Source of the DNA: a candidate division WOR-3 bacterium
GTDB taxonomy: Bacteria > Hydrothermota > Tepidihabitantia > SM23-42 > JAOAFX01
Reading direction: 5' to 3'
NCBI GenBank assembly: GCA_039802005.1
Contig: JBDRVV010000001.1
Location: 1 to 64,000, forward strand
Length of the DNA: 64,000 bases
The first letter of the stretch is position 1. Every line of letters starts with the position of its first letter. The notes under the pieces were generated by a model. The model was not told where the DNA came from, did no database searches, and was given only the letters and a program-made list of their open reading frames with translations. Positions 18,986 to 28,896 of this stretch are shown here, one piece after another. Made by a program: the position numbers and the translations under genes.

Positions 18986-21400
18986 ATGTTAGATGAGATA
19001 TTACCGCTTGTAAAACGCCCTGTCAGATATACGGGTGGAGAACTAAATATTACCATTAAAAACAATCCCACCGTCTATATTGGCATAGTATTTCCGGAAG
19101 TCTATGAAATTGGAATGTCAAACCTCGGAATAAAGATTATCTATCATATGTTTAATCAATATCCTTCAATCCAGTGTGAGCGAATATTTGCACCCTGGCC
19201 TGATTTCGGTGATTGGTTAAAGCAACACAATCAATCTCTTTATAGTCTTGAGACAAAAAAACCGATACATACATTTGATCTTTTAGGATTTTCACTCCAG
19301 AGTGAGTTGAATTACACAAATGTGCTATATGTCCTGGATATTGCGCAGATCCCCTATAAATCTACCGACCGAGACCATAATTATCCTATATTGATTGCGG
19401 GCGGACCCTGCACTTTAAATCCTGTGCCAATGAGCCCGGTGTTTGATGCCTTTGTGATTGGTGATGGTGAAAATATAGTAAAAAAAATAAGCGAGATTTT
19501 AATCAACATTCCAAAAGAGAAGAAAAACCAGAGAATAAAGGCATTGGCAGATATTGAAGGAATATGGGTTCCTCAAATTCATAAAAAAGAAAAGAGAATA
19601 AAAAAAATAGTTGCAAATGAGCTCGCTGAAGAAACTATTCCTTCTCCAGCAATCCTTCCAATATGTGATATTACCCACGACCGCCTGGCAATAGAAGTAA
19701 TGAGGGGTTGCACCTATGGTTGTAGATTCTGTCAGGCAGGATACACAAATCGTCCCTTGAGGATAAGGTCGGAATCAGCAATAATAAAGGCAGTTGATAA
19801 AGGGATAAGAGAGACCGGGTGGGAAGAAGTTTCTCTTTTATCATTTTCTATTCTTGATTATCCCAATCTTCCCAATCTTATCAGGAAACTTAATGAACTG
19901 TTGAAAAAAAAGAATATCAGTGTATCATTACCAGCAATGCGTGGTGAATTATTTACTGAAGAGATTGCTTATTTGTTAAAGGAAATAAAAAAGACCGGTT
20001 TGACATTCGCACCGGAGGCAGGTTCTGAAAGATTAAGAACAAAAATTAATAAACCATTCTCTGAGGAACATTTAATGAATGCAGTCAGGATAGCCTATGA
20101 ACAGGGCTGGCGCCAGGTCAAATTATACTTTATGGTTGGTCTGCCATTTGAGAAAGAAGAAGATGTCAATGAGATAAAAAGGTTAGTAAATGAGATTCTC
20201 AAGGTATGTCCAAAGGGTAGCATAAAACTTTCTTTATCCGCATTTGTTCCAAAGCCCCATACCCCATTTGAATCTGTGCCTTTTATTCCAATAGATGAAT
20301 TAAATGAACGGATTGGAATAGTCAAAAGATTGAAAAAAAATCGGATTGATTTAAACTATCAGGCACCGGAAGTATCATTTATTGAAGCATTACTATCAAG
20401 GGCGGATGAAAAACTTTTTCCCGTCATTGAAGAGGTTTATAATAATGGCGCACGATTTGAAGAATGGCGTGAATTCTTTAATTTTGATAAATGGAAAAAT
20501 GCCTTTGATAAAATTGGAATTGATCCAACAAAGTACCTGAACGGTGGTGAAGACCACCCATGGGATTTCATTGATATCGGTGTAAAAAAGGAATTTCTGC
20601 ATTCTGAATATGAACGGGCACAGAAAGGAGAAGTAACTCCAAATTGTTATTATGAAAGTTGTAGTAATTGTGGCGCCTGCAATGGTGCTATTGCAAAATT
20701 TTCTAAGGGCGAAGAGAAGTATCTCAGTTATGGTAGATATCCAAAGAGAATGCTACAGCGTTCTCTATATCGTGTAAAATATTCCATCGGTGAGAATTTT
20801 CGTTATGCATCACATCTTGATATAACGAGAACTATTTATCGCGCACTTAGAAGAACAGACCTCCCTTTAAATTTCACCTCGGGATTCTCACCAATTCCAA
20901 AAGTTTCATTTGGTCCACCAAAGAATGTAGGACAGATTTCTAAATCAGATTATTTTGATTTCTACCTTGAAGGAGAATATTTTGGCAATATTTCCCGTGA
21001 ATTGAATACACGATTTCCGCCGGGTATAAGGATTCTTGATGTTCGTGGTATCTCTCCTAATACACCGTCCTTATCAAGTTCAATTAATTTAATCTACTAT
21101 GAAGTTTCTATATTATTGAGCGAAATCCGTAAGCCCCTTGAGAATCTTAAAAATCAACCTGTGTATATCAGTTCAAAATCAAAAGTTAAAAATATATCAG
21201 AATCAATAGAATCAATCTCGTATAATGAAAATATTTTAACCTGTGGACTGTATTACGGTGAAAAATATGTAAACATATACGAACTTCTTTCATATCTCAC
21301 CGATTTACCGATAGAAGAGGTAAAGAAATACAAAGTTACAAGGACATTGATGTTTATAAAAAAAGGTGGACTGCTGTATTCGCCAATGGAGGTAAAATGA
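18986..21400 (+). CDS. B12-binding-like radical SAM protein (TIGR03960) fused to DUF2344 (TIGR03936)
   Basis: This 804-residue protein has three parts: an N-terminal region resembling B12-binding domains (TVYIGIVFPEVYEIGMSNLG), a radical SAM core with CTYGCRFC (about residue 235) and FAPEAGSERLRTKINKPF, and a C-terminal DUF2344 domain beginning YRVKYSIGENFRYASHLDI with TSGFSPIPKVSFGPP. The fusion is typical of genes sitting just before RNase G, as here, with a 4-bp overlap. A role in tRNA or rRNA modification is plausible from this linkage but not shown. A cysteine cluster near 20649-20687 (CYYESCSNCGACNG) may hold another metal site. Confidence 0.85.
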   Translation: MLDEILPLVKRPVRYTGGELNITIKNNPTVYIGIVFPEVYEIGMSNLGIKIIYHMFNQYPSIQCERIFAPWPDFGDWLKQHNQSLYSLETKKPIHTFDLLGFSLQSELNYTNVLYVLDIAQIPYKSTDRDHNYPILIAGGPCTLNPVPMSPVFDAFVIGDGENIVKKISEILINIPKEKKNQRIKALADIEGIWVPQIHKKEKRIKKIVANELAEETIPSPAILPICDITHDRLAIEVMRGCTYGCRFCQAGYTNRPLRIRSESAIIKAVDKGIRETGWEEVSLLSFSILDYPNLPNLIRKLNELLKKKNISVSLPAMRGELFTEEIAYLLKEIKKTGLTFAPEAGSERLRTKINKPFSEEHLMNAVRIAYEQGWRQVKLYFMVGLPFEKEEDVNEIKRLVNEILKVCPKGSIKLSLSAFVPKPHTPFESVPFIPIDELNERIGIVKRLKKNRIDLNYQAPEVSFIEALLSRADEKLFPVIEEVYNNGARFEEWREFFNFDKWKNAFDKIGIDPTKYLNGGEDHPWDFIDIGVKKEFLHSEYERAQKGEVTPNCYYESCSNCGACNGAIAKFSKGEEKYLSYGRYPKRMLQRSLYRVKYSIGENFRYASHLDITRTIYRALRRTDLPLNFTSGFSPIPKVSFGPPKNVGQISKSDYFDFYLEGEYFGNISRELNTRFPPGIRILDVRGISPNTPSLSSSINLIYYEVSILLSEIRKPLENLKNQPVYISSKSKVKNISESIESISYNENILTCGLYYGEKYVNIYELLSYLTDLPIEEVKKYKVTRTLMFIKKGGLLYSPMEVK

Positions 21401-22875
21401 CAAGGAAAGATATATTTGTAAGTGTTGCGACGACTGAAACGAGGATTGCCGTTTTGGAAAACGATGTTTTAATTGAGTTCCATGTGGACCGTCCTGACCA
21501 GATCAGCCTTGTAGGAAACATATATAAGGCAAGGGTCCTTAATCTTATGACCGGATTAAAAGCAGCATTTGTTGATATTGGTATGGAGAAGAATGGCTTT
21601 CTGCCCCTTGATGAGATTCCATTTAAAGAATTTTCTGAATTGTTTGAAAGTGAGGATATTGAGATTGAAGAAGAAGTAAAAACCGAAGGTGTTAAATTAA
21701 AGGAAAACCAAGAGATAATCGTTCAGATCACAAAAGATTCCTATGGAGTAAAAGGTCCTCGTGTCACCTCTTATATTTCAATCCCGGGCAGGTATGTGGT
21801 GTTGCTTTTAAATGCTAAAAATATTGGTGTATCAAGGAAAATTCATCATCGTCATGAAAGGGAACAACTCGCACGCCTTGCTAAAGAGATAAAACCACAG
21901 GGAATGGGATTGATTATCAGAACCGCAGCCGCGACTGCCCGTCCCGAAGAGATTCAGCAGGAGGTCCAGTATTTAAAATCGCTCTGGGAAAAAAGTTTGA
22001 AAACAGCTGAAGAACCCGCACCGAGATTGATCTATGCAGAACCGAGTACATTGATAAAGATTGTCCGCGACCTTTTTAATCAGGAAGTAAGAAATCTTTA
22101 TGTTGATAATGAATTAAAATATCGTGAGATAATCCAGTATCTAAGCAATGTATCTCCACGGATGCGTTCGAGGGTAAAATTGTACAAAGACCCGGAGCCA
22201 CTATTTTTTAAATTTGGTATTGAAGAACAGTTGAAGACAATCTTTGAAAGAAAGGTATGGCTACCGAGTGGCGGATACATTGTCCTTGACCATACTGAGG
22301 CATTCCTGGCAATAGATGTGAATACCGGTAAATCCTCAAGGGAAAAGCAGGCAGAGAGACTTGCACTTTCAACAAACCTTGAGGCAATAAAAGAAATTGC
22401 AAGGCAGCTACGTTTGCGCGATATTGGTGGACTCGTCGTGGTTGATCTCATTGATATGGAAAAAAGAGAGAGCATAGATAAAGTTGTGCGCGAGTTTAAA
22501 TCATTGATACGCAGCGACCGTGCCCGTTACCGGATTGGTGAGGTGAGCGAATTTGGCTTATTCCAGTTTACAAGGGAACGTTCGCGAACGAGTCTTACCT
22601 ATTCATTGAGCGAAGTCTGCCCGGTATGTAAAGGCAGGGGCAGGATTATTTCAAAGATGAGTGTGATAAGTGATATTGAACGCTGGTTCTTTAATAATGC
22701 AAGGTCTATTAAGAATAAGATTGTTGAATTACAGGTCTCACCACGTATTGCAGATTTTCTCACCACCCGCGGTTCTGATATTCTGGCAAAATTCTCCAAG
22801 GATTGTAATCTCATTTTAAAAATAAAACCAGATTATACAATTGCTGAAGATGACTTTAAGGTGTCGGTGGTATGA
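21397..22875 (+). CDS. rng: Ribonuclease E/G
   Basis: A 492-residue RNase G-type enzyme. An S1 domain interrupts the N-terminal part (residues about 35-130; GNIYKARVLNLMTGLKAAFVDIG). The catalytic DNase-I-like subdomain has the two Mg2+-binding Asp residues in LAIDVNTGKSS and GGLVVVDLIDM. CPVCKGRG is the zinc link that joins two subunits. There is no long C-terminal scaffold, so it is closer to RNase G than to RNase E. It acts in 16S rRNA 5' maturation and mRNA decay. It overlaps both neighbours by 4 bp. Confidence 0.95.
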   Translation: MTRKDIFVSVATTETRIAVLENDVLIEFHVDRPDQISLVGNIYKARVLNLMTGLKAAFVDIGMEKNGFLPLDEIPFKEFSELFESEDIEIEEEVKTEGVKLKENQEIIVQITKDSYGVKGPRVTSYISIPGRYVVLLLNAKNIGVSRKIHHRHEREQLARLAKEIKPQGMGLIIRTAAATARPEEIQQEVQYLKSLWEKSLKTAEEPAPRLIYAEPSTLIKIVRDLFNQEVRNLYVDNELKYREIIQYLSNVSPRMRSRVKLYKDPEPLFFKFGIEEQLKTIFERKVWLPSGGYIVLDHTEAFLAIDVNTGKSSREKQAERLALSTNLEAIKEIARQLRLRDIGGLVVVDLIDMEKRESIDKVVREFKSLIRSDRARYRIGEVSEFGLFQFTRERSRTSLTYSLSEVCPVCKGRGRIISKMSVISDIERWFFNNARSIKNKIVELQVSPRIADFLTTRGSDILAKFSKDCNLILKIKPDYTIAEDDFKVSVV

Positions 22876-24770
22876 AAAAAATTAATTTTTTCAGTGAAAT
22901 AAATGAACAGGTCTGGAAAGAATTAAAAGAACTTTCCCGACTCTGCAGGGGCGATATTTTAAAGATGACGACGATTGCTGGTTCTGGTCATCCCGGCGGG
23001 TCTATGTCGTCGATTGATATCTATCTTACGCTGCTTTATTTTGCTAATATCACACCGGAAAATTACGATTCCCCACAACGGGATAGAGTGGTTGTTAGCC
23101 ATGGCCATACATCACCAGGTTTATATTCAGCCCTCGCAAGGTTAGGATTTATTGACCTTGAAGAACTGCTCTTGGGTTTCAGGAAAATACATAGTCTTTT
23201 TGAAGGGCATATTGAAAGACATATCCCTGGTGTTGAATGGACAACCGGCAATTTAGGGCAGGGTTTGTCTGCGGGTTGTGGCTTTGCCCTTGCGGCAAAA
23301 TTAAAAAATTTAGATTATCATACATTTGTGGTGATGAGTGATGCGGAACAGGCAAAAGGGCAGGTCAGCGAGGCAAGACGTTTTGCGAAGAAATTCAATT
23401 TAACCGATATCACGGTTTTAATTGATTACAATCATTTCCAGATCTCAGGTCGGGTAGAAGATATAATGCCGGTCAATATTAAAGAGAATTACCTTGCCGA
23501 CGGCTGGAAGTTTATTGAAGTTTCAGGGCATAATCACAAAGAGATTTTTGAGGCAGTAAAAAAGGCAATCTCTGACCGTTCAAGTCCATATGTAATAATT
23601 TGTGAAACCACAATTGGTAAAGGTGTATCATTTATGGAAAACAATGCGAAATATCATGGTCAGGCACTCACACGAGAAGAATGCAAAAAAGCCTTGAAAG
23701 AATTAGACATAGAAGATGATATAGAACTTTTATTAAAAAGGGAAAACAAAAAGATAAAATCGTATAAAAGAATAGAGATTGCCCAGCCCGAGCTCAAGTT
23801 AGGCAAACCAAGAATATATAAAGATACTACCGACCCAAGGGTAGTATTTGGAGATGTTCTTGAGGAAACTGCAAAATTAAATCCTGCCAACACGATTGCG
23901 GTATTTGACTGCGACCTTATGGACTCGGTGAAGACAAATAAATTTGCCAAAATCCGGCCGGAAAATTTCTTTGAAGCCGGTGTGAGCGAACATACAACTG
24001 CCACAATTTCCGGTGCTTTATCAATAAATGGAATAGTAACTATCTGGGCAGATTTTGGTGTATTCGCAATCGATGAGGTTTACAATCAACTTAGACTGAA
24101 TGATATTAACCATACAAATTTAAAGATCTTCGCGACGCATTTGGGATATAACGTTGGACCGGATGGCAAAACCCATCATTGTATTGATTACCTCGGGCTC
24201 TTAAGAAATCTTTTTGGATTTAAAGTCTTAATTCCTGCGGATCCAAATCAGACCGACCATATAGTCCGTTATGTTTTAAATCAACCTGGAAACTGGGTCA
24301 TTGGCGTGGGTCGGACAAAACTGCCGATAATAAAAGATACCAGCGGTAAAATATTATTTGATGAGGATTATAGATTTGAATATGGGAAGATTGATTTGAT
24401 AAGGAATGGTGATGCCTGCGCAGTATTTACAATGGGTGCAATGTTATCAAAGGCAATTGAGGCATATGAAGAATTAAACAACCATGGAATCAAGATAAAG
24501 ATATATAACATTTCTTCACCATTTGCGATTAAGCCAGAGTTCATAAAAGAAGCAGCAAAAACAGGCTTAATAATCACCTATGAAGACCACATCATCCACT
24601 CCGGGTTGGGCAGCCTCATCGCCCAGGTCCTCGCTGAGGAGAACTTAAATACTAAATTTGTCAAAATGGGTATTGAGCAATATGGTGGTTCAGATGAACC
24701 TGATGCATTATACAAAAAATACCGACTGGATAGCCAGAGTCTTGCAAAAAAGATAAAAGAAGTTTTGTAA
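22872..24770 (+). CDS. tkt: Transketolase
   Basis: A complete one-chain transketolase (632 residues): an N-terminal TPP domain (IAGSGHPGGSMSSIDIYL, SHGHTSPGLYSALARLG, GNLGQGLSAGCGFALA), a central pyrimidine domain with the catalytic Glu in FFEAGVSEHTTATISGAL, and a C-terminal domain. The usual GDGE of the TPP/Mg2+ motif reads SDAE here (23337-23348), while the Asp and the later Asn (LIDYNHFQ) are kept. It moves two-carbon units in the non-oxidative pentose phosphate pathway. Its start overlaps the rng stop, an unusual operon partner. Confidence 0.92.
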   Translation: MKKINFFSEINEQVWKELKELSRLCRGDILKMTTIAGSGHPGGSMSSIDIYLTLLYFANITPENYDSPQRDRVVVSHGHTSPGLYSALARLGFIDLEELLLGFRKIHSLFEGHIERHIPGVEWTTGNLGQGLSAGCGFALAAKLKNLDYHTFVVMSDAEQAKGQVSEARRFAKKFNLTDITVLIDYNHFQISGRVEDIMPVNIKENYLADGWKFIEVSGHNHKEIFEAVKKAISDRSSPYVIICETTIGKGVSFMENNAKYHGQALTREECKKALKELDIEDDIELLLKRENKKIKSYKRIEIAQPELKLGKPRIYKDTTDPRVVFGDVLEETAKLNPANTIAVFDCDLMDSVKTNKFAKIRPENFFEAGVSEHTTATISGALSINGIVTIWADFGVFAIDEVYNQLRLNDINHTNLKIFATHLGYNVGPDGKTHHCIDYLGLLRNLFGFKVLIPADPNQTDHIVRYVLNQPGNWVIGVGRTKLPIIKDTSGKILFDEDYRFEYGKIDLIRNGDACAVFTMGAMLSKAIEAYEELNNHGIKIKIYNISSPFAIKPEFIKEAAKTGLIITYEDHIIHSGLGSLIAQVLAEENLNTKFVKMGIEQYGGSDEPDALYKKYRLDSQSLAKKIKEVL

Positions 24771-24844
24771 AACAAATGCAAAGTTTTTTAACATAGTTTA
24801 AAAAAAGATCATTGTTTGCTATTTTTCAATATTTTCTGCCTGGC

Positions 24845-24861
24845 AAAAAATGTTGATTTTT
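24845..24861 (-). terminator. Small A/T hairpin downstream of pfkA (repeated element)
   Basis: AAAAAATGTTGATTTTT on the plus strand, identical to the 17-mer after the P-ATPase gene (3712-3728). On the minus strand it follows the pfkA stop and ends in a T run. It may be a weak terminator. Confidence 0.4.
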
Positions 24862-24863
24862 AT

Positions 24864-25835
24864 TTAGCCTGATAAGATTTTTATCATCTTGTATATATAG
24901 TCTTCAACTGGTTTTTTTATTGAATAGGTATCTTCAAATGGTGTATATACAATTTTGCCTTCAATTTCTCCGACCATAACTCCATACCTATCATTCTCCA
25001 GTGCTTCAACCGCATAATAGCCAAGTTTTGAGGCAAGGATTCTATCATTCGCGGTCGGCGTCCCACCACGCTGGATATAACCCAACACCGCAACACGATA
25101 ATCTTCGCCGGTCAATTTCTTGACTTTCTTTGCAATCGTCAAGGCGTTTCCTGCTTCATCACCCTCGGCAACGATGATAATATTTGATTTTTTTCCTTTT
25201 TTAATATTATTTTGGATTGTTCGGGCAATCTCTTCAATATCGGTTGGGGTCTCAGGAATGATTACATCCTCAGCACCTCCTGCAAGCCCAACTGCCAAGC
25301 TAATGAAACCTGCGTATCGCCCCATCACCTCAATAAAGAATACCCTTTCCAAAGATGAGGCAGTATCTCTTATGCGGTCGACTGCCTCAAGTGCACTATT
25401 CACAGCCGTATCAAAACCAATGGTAAAATCTGTGCCATAAAGATCGTTATCAATCGTCCCCGGAAGTCCAATGAGATTCATTCCGAACTTTTCAGAAAAT
25501 GCCTTTGCCCCGCGCATTGTTCCATCGCCACCTATCACGATAACACAATCTATTTTATTCTGTTCGATAATTTTCTTTGCCTTCTTCATCCCTTTATCAG
25601 TCTCAAATTCATCACACCGTGCAGTGCCGATAATGGTACCTCCACGCTGTATAATATTCGCTACAGCATAGTGATCTAATCTTATCATATCGTTATTAAT
25701 TAATCCCTTATAGCCGTGTTTTATCCCCAGAACTTCATATCCTTTATAAAGTGCAGTGCGGACAATCGCCCGGATTGCGGCATTCATACCCGGTGCATCA
25801 CCGCCACTGGTCAGAACACCAATTCTTCTTTTCAT
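24864..25835 (-). CDS. pfkA: ATP-dependent 6-phosphofructokinase
   Basis: A 323-residue glycolytic enzyme with SGGDAPGMNAAIR, GGDGTM, PGTIDNDLYGTDFTIGFDTA and MGRYAGFISLA. Gly in GGDG and Gly in PGTIDND mark the ATP-using type; PPi-dependent enzymes have Asp and Lys there. It phosphorylates fructose 6-phosphate. The ATG is 5 nt after TATAAT, so the mRNA is probably leaderless. It is convergent with transketolase and divergent from the BTAD regulator. Confidence 0.95.
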   Translation of the reverse strand: MKRRIGVLTSGGDAPGMNAAIRAIVRTALYKGYEVLGIKHGYKGLINNDMIRLDHYAVANIIQRGGTIIGTARCDEFETDKGMKKAKKIIEQNKIDCVIVIGGDGTMRGAKAFSEKFGMNLIGLPGTIDNDLYGTDFTIGFDTAVNSALEAVDRIRDTASSLERVFFIEVMGRYAGFISLAVGLAGGAEDVIIPETPTDIEEIARTIQNNIKKGKKSNIIIVAEGDEAGNALTIAKKVKKLTGEDYRVAVLGYIQRGGTPTANDRILASKLGYYAVEALENDRYGVMVGEIEGKIVYTPFEDTYSIKKPVEDYIYKMIKILSG

Positions 25836-25840
25836 AATGT

Positions 25841-25868
25841 ATTATAACACATTCATAGTAAATGTCAA
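25841..25868 (-). promoter_or_regulatory. Promoter of pfkA
   Basis: Minus strand TTGACA (25868-25863), 16-bp spacer, TATAAT (25846-25841). It is back to back with the promoter of the regulator gene, the -35 boxes being 14 bp apart. Confidence 0.8.
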
Positions 25869-25882
25869 TAAAATTTTTATCC

Positions 25883-25910
25883 TTGACAAATATTTCTATT
25901 TATTTATACT
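25883..25910 (+). promoter_or_regulatory. Promoter of the BTAD regulator gene
   Basis: TTGACA (25883-25888), 16-bp spacer, TATACT (25905-25910). The ATG at 25917 coincides with the expected transcript start. Confidence 0.8.
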
Positions 25911-25916
25911 TGTATT

Positions 25917-28838
25917 ATGGGTGAGGAAAAATTTGTGTTACTGACCAAACTACAACTTCCTGAGGTAAACCCGAGAACACTCTACAGGGATAGACTCATC
26001 CGCCTCCTTTATCAAAATATGCATAAAAAACTTATTTTTATCTGCGCTGGTGCAGGCTATGGGAAAACAACCCTGATAACTCAATTCATCAATGCAACAA
26101 AAGTGCCGTATGTATATTATCAACTAAGGAAAGAAGATGGTGATCCTTCAATATTTTTATCACATTTGATTGCGGGAATAGAAAACATTCATCCTGATTT
26201 TGGGAAAAATTTATATAAATTAAGTCAATTTTTCAATCTTCCACCAAATATGGCTGGCATTGTTTTAGGAACCTTCATTAATGAAATGATAAAGAAAATA
26301 AGTAATGATACATATTTGATTTTTGATGATTATCATAACCTTGAAAGTCCATCAACAATTGATGATATTATATCTTTTTTCCTACAAAATATGCCAAAGA
26401 AATTACATATTATTCTTTCATCGCGTAGCAATCTTCCTCTTTCATTTACCCAGTTAAAATCAAAAGATGAAATGTTTGAAGTGAATACAGAACTTTTCCG
26501 GTTTACCAAGGAAGAAATCCAAGCATTATTTCAGTCGATTTTTAATTTAAAACTTAATCCCAGCCAAATTGAATGGTTATATGAACATTCAGAAGGTTGG
26601 CCTGCATGCCTCGGTTTGATGTTACAATCTTATGAAACCGTATCCAATATAAATATTGATTCATTTTTTGCAAAACTACAGAAAAATTATGAAAAGATTA
26701 CCGAAGATATATTTGATTATTTCGCATTAGAAATTTTTAAAAATGAGAAAACTGAACATCAGCAATTTCTCATTGATTGTGCATTACTTGATAATTTAAA
26801 CCAGGAAATCTGTACGGCAGTGACCGGAAGAGACGATTGTCAAAAAATACTTGAAGAACTTGTGCAAAAAAATGCATTTGTTTTTTCTCTACCTGATGGT
26901 AATTACAGATTTCATTCTTTATATCAGGAATTTCTGAAAAGCAGATTTATAAACGAAGATAGAAAAAAAGAGATATATAATCTAATCGCGGAATATTATA
27001 AGAAGCAAAATTATGAGGAGGCATTAAAATATTATCTGCTTGCAGAAAATTGGACTGCTGCGATAAAGATTATTGAAGGTGTGGGAAAAGATATGTTTAA
27101 GCAGGGAAAATATACAACGATCGTTTCATCAGTAGAAAAAATACCAATTGATTTATTAAACAAAAATCCCCGTGTACTAAAATATTATGGTGATGCATTG
27201 GGCTACCTTGGTAATCAAGAAAAGGCAAAAGAGATTCTAAATAAGGCATTGAAATTGAGCAAGAATTTAAAGGAGTTAAAGTCGGAAATAATGTATTCAT
27301 TATCAGGGGTTCTTATTAACGAAGGGAACTTGAATCTGGCGATAAAATACCTTACGAAACTTATAAAAAAATGTCCTAAAAGACTTAATTTATTAAGGGC
27401 TTCTGCACTTAATTCCCTTGGTGCGATAAATAATGCGATTGGAGGCAAGAGACTTTATCTGGCAAAGAAACTTTTTAAGGAAGCATTCATTATTGCTGAA
27501 AAACACAACTTTCAAGAACTTAAGACGAGCGTATTAAACAACTGGGCAATGAATGAATTTAAATTGGGGAATCTTGAAAATGCTTATGAGAAGATTATTC
27601 CCGCGATCAATCTCTTGAAAGACCACTTTTCCTTAGGTTGTGGTGCGGCATTCTATAATGGAGCAAGGATTTCACTTTTGTTAGGGCACAAGAACATTGC
27701 AGAAAATATACTTGAAAATGGTTCAAATATTTGTAAAATTTTTAATGACCCCTGGTCAACAGCGAATATCCAGCGCGGATATGGTTTATTGTATATTGAG
27801 AAAGATGATTTAAAAAAGGCGAAGGAGTTTTTCTTAAAGGCGCTTGAATTTTATAAACAGATAAAAATCCCTTGGTTAATTGTTACGACATTAATTGAAT
27901 TATGCAAGATAGAAATAAAGAAAGAAAATTTGACCGAGGCAGAAAAAATATTTGACAGGATGCAGAAATTAACGAAAGGAACAGATTCAGAAAAGATACA
28001 TATTATGTATACTGAGACTTTGCTGAAAATTGCAAAAGAGCAATACGGCGAAGCAGAAATTATAGCAAATGGCGGGATAAAACTCAGCAAAAAATATAAC
28101 CTTCCATTAGAAAGATTTTTTATCCAAGTAAAATTATGTTCAGTTTTCCAAAGGCTGAATAAGGTTCTTGAAGCAGTTAGACTTCTGAAGAAACTGATTA
28201 ATATGGCAGAGAGAATGGATTATGACTACCTATTGGTGAAATTGTTGAAGGAGGAACCCGGGCTGGTGGATTTGATGGTAAAATATAAAGTCAAAACAAG
28301 TTATTTATACTCCTGTTTGAAAAAATACAGGGTGTTCAGTGTGCTAAAGGTGTCCTTCTTTGGTATACCAACATTAGAAATAAATGGCGAGAGGATTCAG
28401 GATGGTGAGTGGAAAACGGAGAAGGCAAAGAAATTATTTTTTTATCTGTTGTTTAATAAAAATAAAGATTTGGCTCAGGATAAATTAATAGAAACCTTCT
28501 GGCATAAGGCGGGGCTGAAAAAAGGATATGATAGTTTGAGAAAGGCGGTGTACTATATCAGAAAGGCATTAAAAAATTATGGCGTTGAAGAACCGATTTT
28601 GGTCCGTACTGGCTATTATCAACTTACGCCCCATTTATTTGTTTATTCCGATATTGATGAGATAGACTCCCTTGTTGAAGAATATAAAACAAAAGGAAGA
28701 CTGAGTGAAAAACAATATCGTAGATTTTTAAATATTTATAAAGAAGGGTTTGCCCGAACCTGGTATGACAATTGGGTGATTGAAATGGACGACAAATACA
28801 GAATTATGTTTGAGAAAATTTCTAAACTTTCCCAGTAA
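25917..28838 (+). CDS. Large STAND-ATPase transcriptional regulator with TPRs and BTAD domain
   Basis: This 973-residue regulator has the MalT/SARP-like layout. An N-terminal NTPase has a P-loop (GAGYGKTTLITQF, about residues 42-54) and Walker B (YLIFDDYHNLE). A long middle of TPR-like helical repeats (residues about 370-790) follows. The C-terminal winged helix (VSFFGIPTLEINGERI ... AKKLFFYLLFNKNKDLAQD) and bacterial transcriptional activator domain (DSLRKAVYYIRKALKN) bind DNA. Such proteins act as signal-gated activators. It stands directly before the secreted-protein cluster, which it may control; this is inference. The mRNA is probably leaderless. Confidence 0.85.
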   Translation: MGEEKFVLLTKLQLPEVNPRTLYRDRLIRLLYQNMHKKLIFICAGAGYGKTTLITQFINATKVPYVYYQLRKEDGDPSIFLSHLIAGIENIHPDFGKNLYKLSQFFNLPPNMAGIVLGTFINEMIKKISNDTYLIFDDYHNLESPSTIDDIISFFLQNMPKKLHIILSSRSNLPLSFTQLKSKDEMFEVNTELFRFTKEEIQALFQSIFNLKLNPSQIEWLYEHSEGWPACLGLMLQSYETVSNINIDSFFAKLQKNYEKITEDIFDYFALEIFKNEKTEHQQFLIDCALLDNLNQEICTAVTGRDDCQKILEELVQKNAFVFSLPDGNYRFHSLYQEFLKSRFINEDRKKEIYNLIAEYYKKQNYEEALKYYLLAENWTAAIKIIEGVGKDMFKQGKYTTIVSSVEKIPIDLLNKNPRVLKYYGDALGYLGNQEKAKEILNKALKLSKNLKELKSEIMYSLSGVLINEGNLNLAIKYLTKLIKKCPKRLNLLRASALNSLGAINNAIGGKRLYLAKKLFKEAFIIAEKHNFQELKTSVLNNWAMNEFKLGNLENAYEKIIPAINLLKDHFSLGCGAAFYNGARISLLLGHKNIAENILENGSNICKIFNDPWSTANIQRGYGLLYIEKDDLKKAKEFFLKALEFYKQIKIPWLIVTTLIELCKIEIKKENLTEAEKIFDRMQKLTKGTDSEKIHIMYTETLLKIAKEQYGEAEIIANGGIKLSKKYNLPLERFFIQVKLCSVFQRLNKVLEAVRLLKKLINMAERMDYDYLLVKLLKEEPGLVDLMVKYKVKTSYLYSCLKKYRVFSVLKVSFFGIPTLEINGERIQDGEWKTEKAKKLFFYLLFNKNKDLAQDKLIETFWHKAGLKKGYDSLRKAVYYIRKALKNYGVEEPILVRTGYYQLTPHLFVYSDIDEIDSLVEEYKTKGRLSEKQYRRFLNIYKEGFARTWYDNWVIEMDDKYRIMFEKISKLSQ

Positions 28839-28896
28839 ACAAATAAAATTTCACAAAAATTTCACGTTCTAAAGGTATAATCATACTGGAGGAGCT

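Noticed and set aside
24864-25835. PPi-dependent phosphofructokinase
   Set aside because: Gly is present at both diagnostic sites (GGDG and PGTIDND), where PPi enzymes have Asp and Lys.
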